Positions 60,683-64,000 of a DNA stretch of 64,000 nt are shown here, piece by piece (within the stretch, counting starts at the first letter, position 1; every line of letters starts with the position of its first letter). The notes beneath the pieces are model-generated. The model was not told where the DNA came from, made no database searches, and saw only the letters and a list, made by a program, of their open reading frames with translations. The stretch is from the NCBI GenBank assembly GCA_024138015.1, contig JAMXBB010000002.1, positions 16,428,793 through 16,492,792 of the forward strand, in the 5' to 3' direction. The stretch comes from Lumnitzera littorea (Eukaryota > Streptophyta > Magnoliopsida > Myrtales > Combretaceae). The position numbers were made by a program, and so were the translations under genes.

Positions 60683-61923
60683 TGATAACTTTTATTCTAA
60701 ACATATTTCATATGGTGATTTTATAGTATTTCCCTTACATTTTTTGTTTTCTTTTAAGAAATTGATACTTAATTGAGTAAAATTTTGATTTCAAGATTTG
60801 AATGTGTTCTTGGATTAAAAACAAAGAAAAGGAATCAAGTTTCACTCAATTTGGAGTTCAAATGAATGAATTATGAAGTTTTAAAGTTATACAGTCTGGA
60901 ACACGGTAATGTCCCCAGGCTGTGTCCATCCAGAAAAATTTGCCAAGGTCAGTAAATTACACGACCTGGGGACACAACCGTATCCTAAGCCGTATCTGGT
61001 GACGAAAACAGAAACCTTACAATACATTATAAAAGGAAATATTAGGGTTTTGAAAAGGGAATTGAACACTCGAGAAGTAAAGAGACTTGAAGAGAAGGAA
61101 AGGAAAAAGGCGAAAACAATACCCAACTTCAAGATTGAAGAGATTTTCCATTAATCAAAGAGGTTTTTCATGTTTTATTTTATGTTTTTTATGGAACTCA
61201 TTTTTAGTTTCATTATGATAACTTAGAATTCGTATATTTAGGATTATGGAACCTAGGATTTCATGTGACTCTTGGGTTGATTTATAATTTTCAATAAAGT
61301 TTCTATCTTTTCTTGATTCAATTATGTTGTTTAATTGTTGATTGATATTTCTAGAGTATCAATTTATGATATTATGCATGATAATTGAGAAATTACATGT
61401 ATAATAAGATCTTGGCATAATTGGAGAGAATTACATGTATACTTAGAGATAAGATACATGTTTCTTCCGAAAAGTTGATTATTTGTGTGGGAATTCATTA
61501 TACATTAATGCAGTTCTAAGTTATATTACTAAGTGAAGAGATTCCAGTAAATAATTTAGGATTAGGGTTAATATGCTTGAGAAAGGTATTAACTTTAATT
61601 GTGAATCCCTTCGGTCAAGAATAATAGAAATTGAATTGAATATATTTTAAGCGGTCACATGTTAAACACTAGGGGAAATAATTCCTAAATACGTTATTAC
61701 CTTCTTGAAGTCGTTCTTAGTTTTATTGCTTTCTAAATTGCTTAATCAAGTCTCATAATTAGTTTAGTTTGTTAATTTTATTATTTTTAATTCATTCAAC
61801 TCATCACAATTTTCCGGTTAGATAATAGAGCTAAGGTTAATATTAATACTCGAAATCTTTGAAGGATCAATTCGGACTCACATCCGCTATATTAAAATTG
61901 ATAGGTGCACTTGCCTGATATCA
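60683..61923 (+). mobile_element. E-family solo LTR E4 (1241 bp)
   Basis: TGATAAC...GATATCA with perfect CTATC target duplications on both sides, the clearest solo LTR of the window. A TATA box (ATTATAAAAGG) lies at about 61027-61037, followed by AGGGTTTTG. The body holds ACACGG...CGTATC-type dyads near 60900-61000 shared with E1 and E2. Solo LTRs arise when two LTRs of one element recombine and remove the interior. Confidence 0.9.
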
Positions 61924-63153
61924 CTATCACTATAACAAAACATGACCATAATCAAGCAAGGTATTTGAGAAATATAGTAGTTTCTTTAGTACCCTACAAT
62001 AACCCGCCTCATAGGTGTTTGCTTAACCTATCAATATCCTGAGCATACTCAAATAAGGTAACTAAAACTAAAATCATTACGCCATCCCTAAAATGAAGAT
62101 TAAAGATAAGACTAAACAAAATTTCAACTTGAATTTGCTTTTACAATCAAGAATATCTCAAATATCAATTGAACAAACCACTTATGTATACATTCAAAAT
62201 GCGTTTACTAAGCATCTAACATGCAATATAGATTCATATGCAAGTTGCCATCTACGCTTTTGTGCATGTAAATGTGATATATGAGGTCAAGTAAGATGAT
62301 GTATTTAAGAATGACATGAGTTTAAAAATGCTTTAATAGAGAAATGCTTGGTTTATGTTATGAATATATTGTGTAAATAATTAGAGTAGAAGTTGTCAAA
62401 ATTAACCCATTCAAATAGGCCAAGGTCCAAGCAACCATTTGGATGAGTTAAGTTGTCCTAGCTCTTCTTCCTCTCTCTTGCATCTAGACACAATCTATAA
62501 ATATTCTTTTTATTTTTTTTATGGAATGTAATATATAAATATTGGAACATGAAAAACCTTAACTACCTCAAACTTCCTATTAACAAGCCTTATTGGGCCC
62601 AAGCTCCAAAGGCCTAGGCTTAAGTACATCTACCTACTCAAGTGTCCTCAAGCACTTCCCCAAGTCCCTTAGTGACCTAATCAGTTCGACCTCCCCTCAT
62701 AGATCTACTTTGCCTAAGTCCAACTACCTAAGCATAACTTTTCAAACCACACCTAAGGGAATTCGTTGCTTAGCTTACCCAATGCCAACATAGCCAACTC
62801 AAGCCTACCTCTAGAACTCCTCCACCTCAAGCTCTTCAAGACCTCCAAAGCTCTTGCCAACATCTTCGGATACCTAACTCCTTAGGACTCAAAGCCCCAA
62901 GGACACCATAATCCTTAAGACAATCAAATCTAAGCTCAACCTATAGCCTCGACCTCAACCCCTAAGCTTATGTTAAGTGTTCAAGACATGACTTAATGAC
63001 CTTAGTGCCACGACTACTTTGCTGATTCTCTCTTTTTCTCTCTCTCCTCACTAAATACCACCTAACAATCTACAGTAAAACATAGATACCTAACTGCCTT
63101 AACTATGACAAGTACCCATGTAGATGTAACAACTACCTTTTCTTAGCGACACT
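61924..63153. other. Unassigned region with pyrimidine-rich part
   Basis: No gene recognised. 62590-62960 is CT/CA-rich with many CTAAG, CCTCA and CCAAG repeats and short frames, perhaps an element leader, because T5 starts at its right end. Confidence 0.4.
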
Positions 63154-64000
63154 TGTCGAGCCTTATTTTGTTTTTCTTAATTTAATCCATATTAAACCTA
63201 ACCCGCTTAATACAAATTACTCAACATAAAATTAAGGAAACATTTTTCTTTAAAAAAATGTTTAAAAAATTGGACTCATCAACCAGTTCAACTAGTAAAA
63301 AAATGAAATTAAGGTTTCCGAGTGAGAAAACCTTAATTTAGCTATTAATCCACATATTTTCTAAAAAAATAACTAGAAAAATTGAGTTTAAAGGCTAACC
63401 TCTAAAACTAAGTCACCATATAAAAATAAAAAATTAATGGGCTTTATTTTTATATTTTTTTTCTAAAAATACTAAGATATATAAATACCCAAAATATAAA
63501 TAAAATGAATTTTTCATTATTTTTTTAGTATGAATTTTTCAAGAAAAAGGAAAAAAAAATTCATTTTTATACAGTTACTTCAAAAATATATATGTACCCA
63601 TTAGTCAGAATCAAATCAATATGGTTCTTTTTTATAAAATATTTAGTGGGTAAATTCTTTTATTTTTGAAAATCGAGTCAAATTTAAGTTTATTTAACAA
63701 TTTATTATTTTAAAAAAACCTAAAAAATCTAATTTCATGAATCTAAAAAAACCCTAATTAAACTAAATCTTTTTGAAAATCCTAATTAAGATTTTTTTTT
63801 TTAAACTCACTACATATAAAAAATATCTTTCTTAAATCTTTTATGTAAGATATACTAAGATATGATTTAGATATGTATCTTCTCCGAAGATATGGATATC
63901 AGAGAAAATATACGCAAATTTTTCTAAAAAATGTAATTTTACTAAAAATACAATTTATCAAAAATTCAAATTATCTAACAAAATAACAAACGACATGACA
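63154..64000 (-). repeat. T-family LTR T5, truncated by the window end
   Basis: Begins TGTCGAGCCTTATTTT on the plus strand, the inverse of the LTR end, and aligns through to the window edge with 10611-11580 (GGAAACATTTTTCTTTAAAA, AATTAAGGTTT, GTACCCATTAGTCA). About three quarters of positions agree by eye. The primer-binding-like sequence seen beside T1 is not evident here. Confidence 0.7.

Noticed and set aside
60909..61154. 81-codon plus-strand frame in E4
   Set aside because: It lies across the TATA/leader part of a solo LTR and is a chance frame.

Overview
The window is nuclear DNA of a flowering plant, probably a eudicot. It is AT-rich, carries two intron-containing transporter genes with plant splice sites, and is otherwise dominated by nested, decayed plant transposable elements. 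No rRNA, tRNA, CRISPR or organellar gene was recognised.

Layout. 1-12.8 kb: the 5' LTR and gag-like part of a minus-strand Tat/Ogre-like element (element A), split by a full-length minus-strand Ty3/gypsy element of CRM-like type (2418-8769, 907/906-bp LTRs). 12.8-19.7 kb: a second Tat/Ogre-like minus-strand element (element B) with an ORF1, a coiled-coil segment, gag and protease, then its 5' LTR. 19.7-41.4 kb: gene-free repeats. These are three copies, or partial copies, of a 3.4-3.6-kb LTR family (L), solo LTRs of a 1.2-1.6-kb family (E), pieces of a TGTAGACA-type LTR family (T), the 3' end of a CACTA transposon and a 1-kb hAT-like element with an 8-bp target duplication. 41.4-49.0 kb: a minus-strand Ty3/gypsy pol gene (element D) split by a TRIM-like element and by an E solo LTR that itself contains an L solo LTR. 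49.0-59.1 kb: the gene island, two plus-strand tandem NRT1/PTR-family (NPF) transporter genes about 3 kb apart (591 and 582 codons, three exons each), preceded by a shared upstream block. 59.1-64.0 kb: repeats again, with an E solo LTR bounded by a perfect 5-bp target duplication and the start of a T-family LTR that runs off the window.

Only the two NPF genes look functional. Both keep the ExxER proton-coupling motif and the same phase of splicing, so they are tandem duplicates that probably take up small anions or metabolites with protons; the substrate cannot be read from sequence. All transposon coding regions carry stops or frameshifts. The main interest is the readable insertion history: several nested insertions can be ordered from their target-site duplications. 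No convincing new protein system was found.
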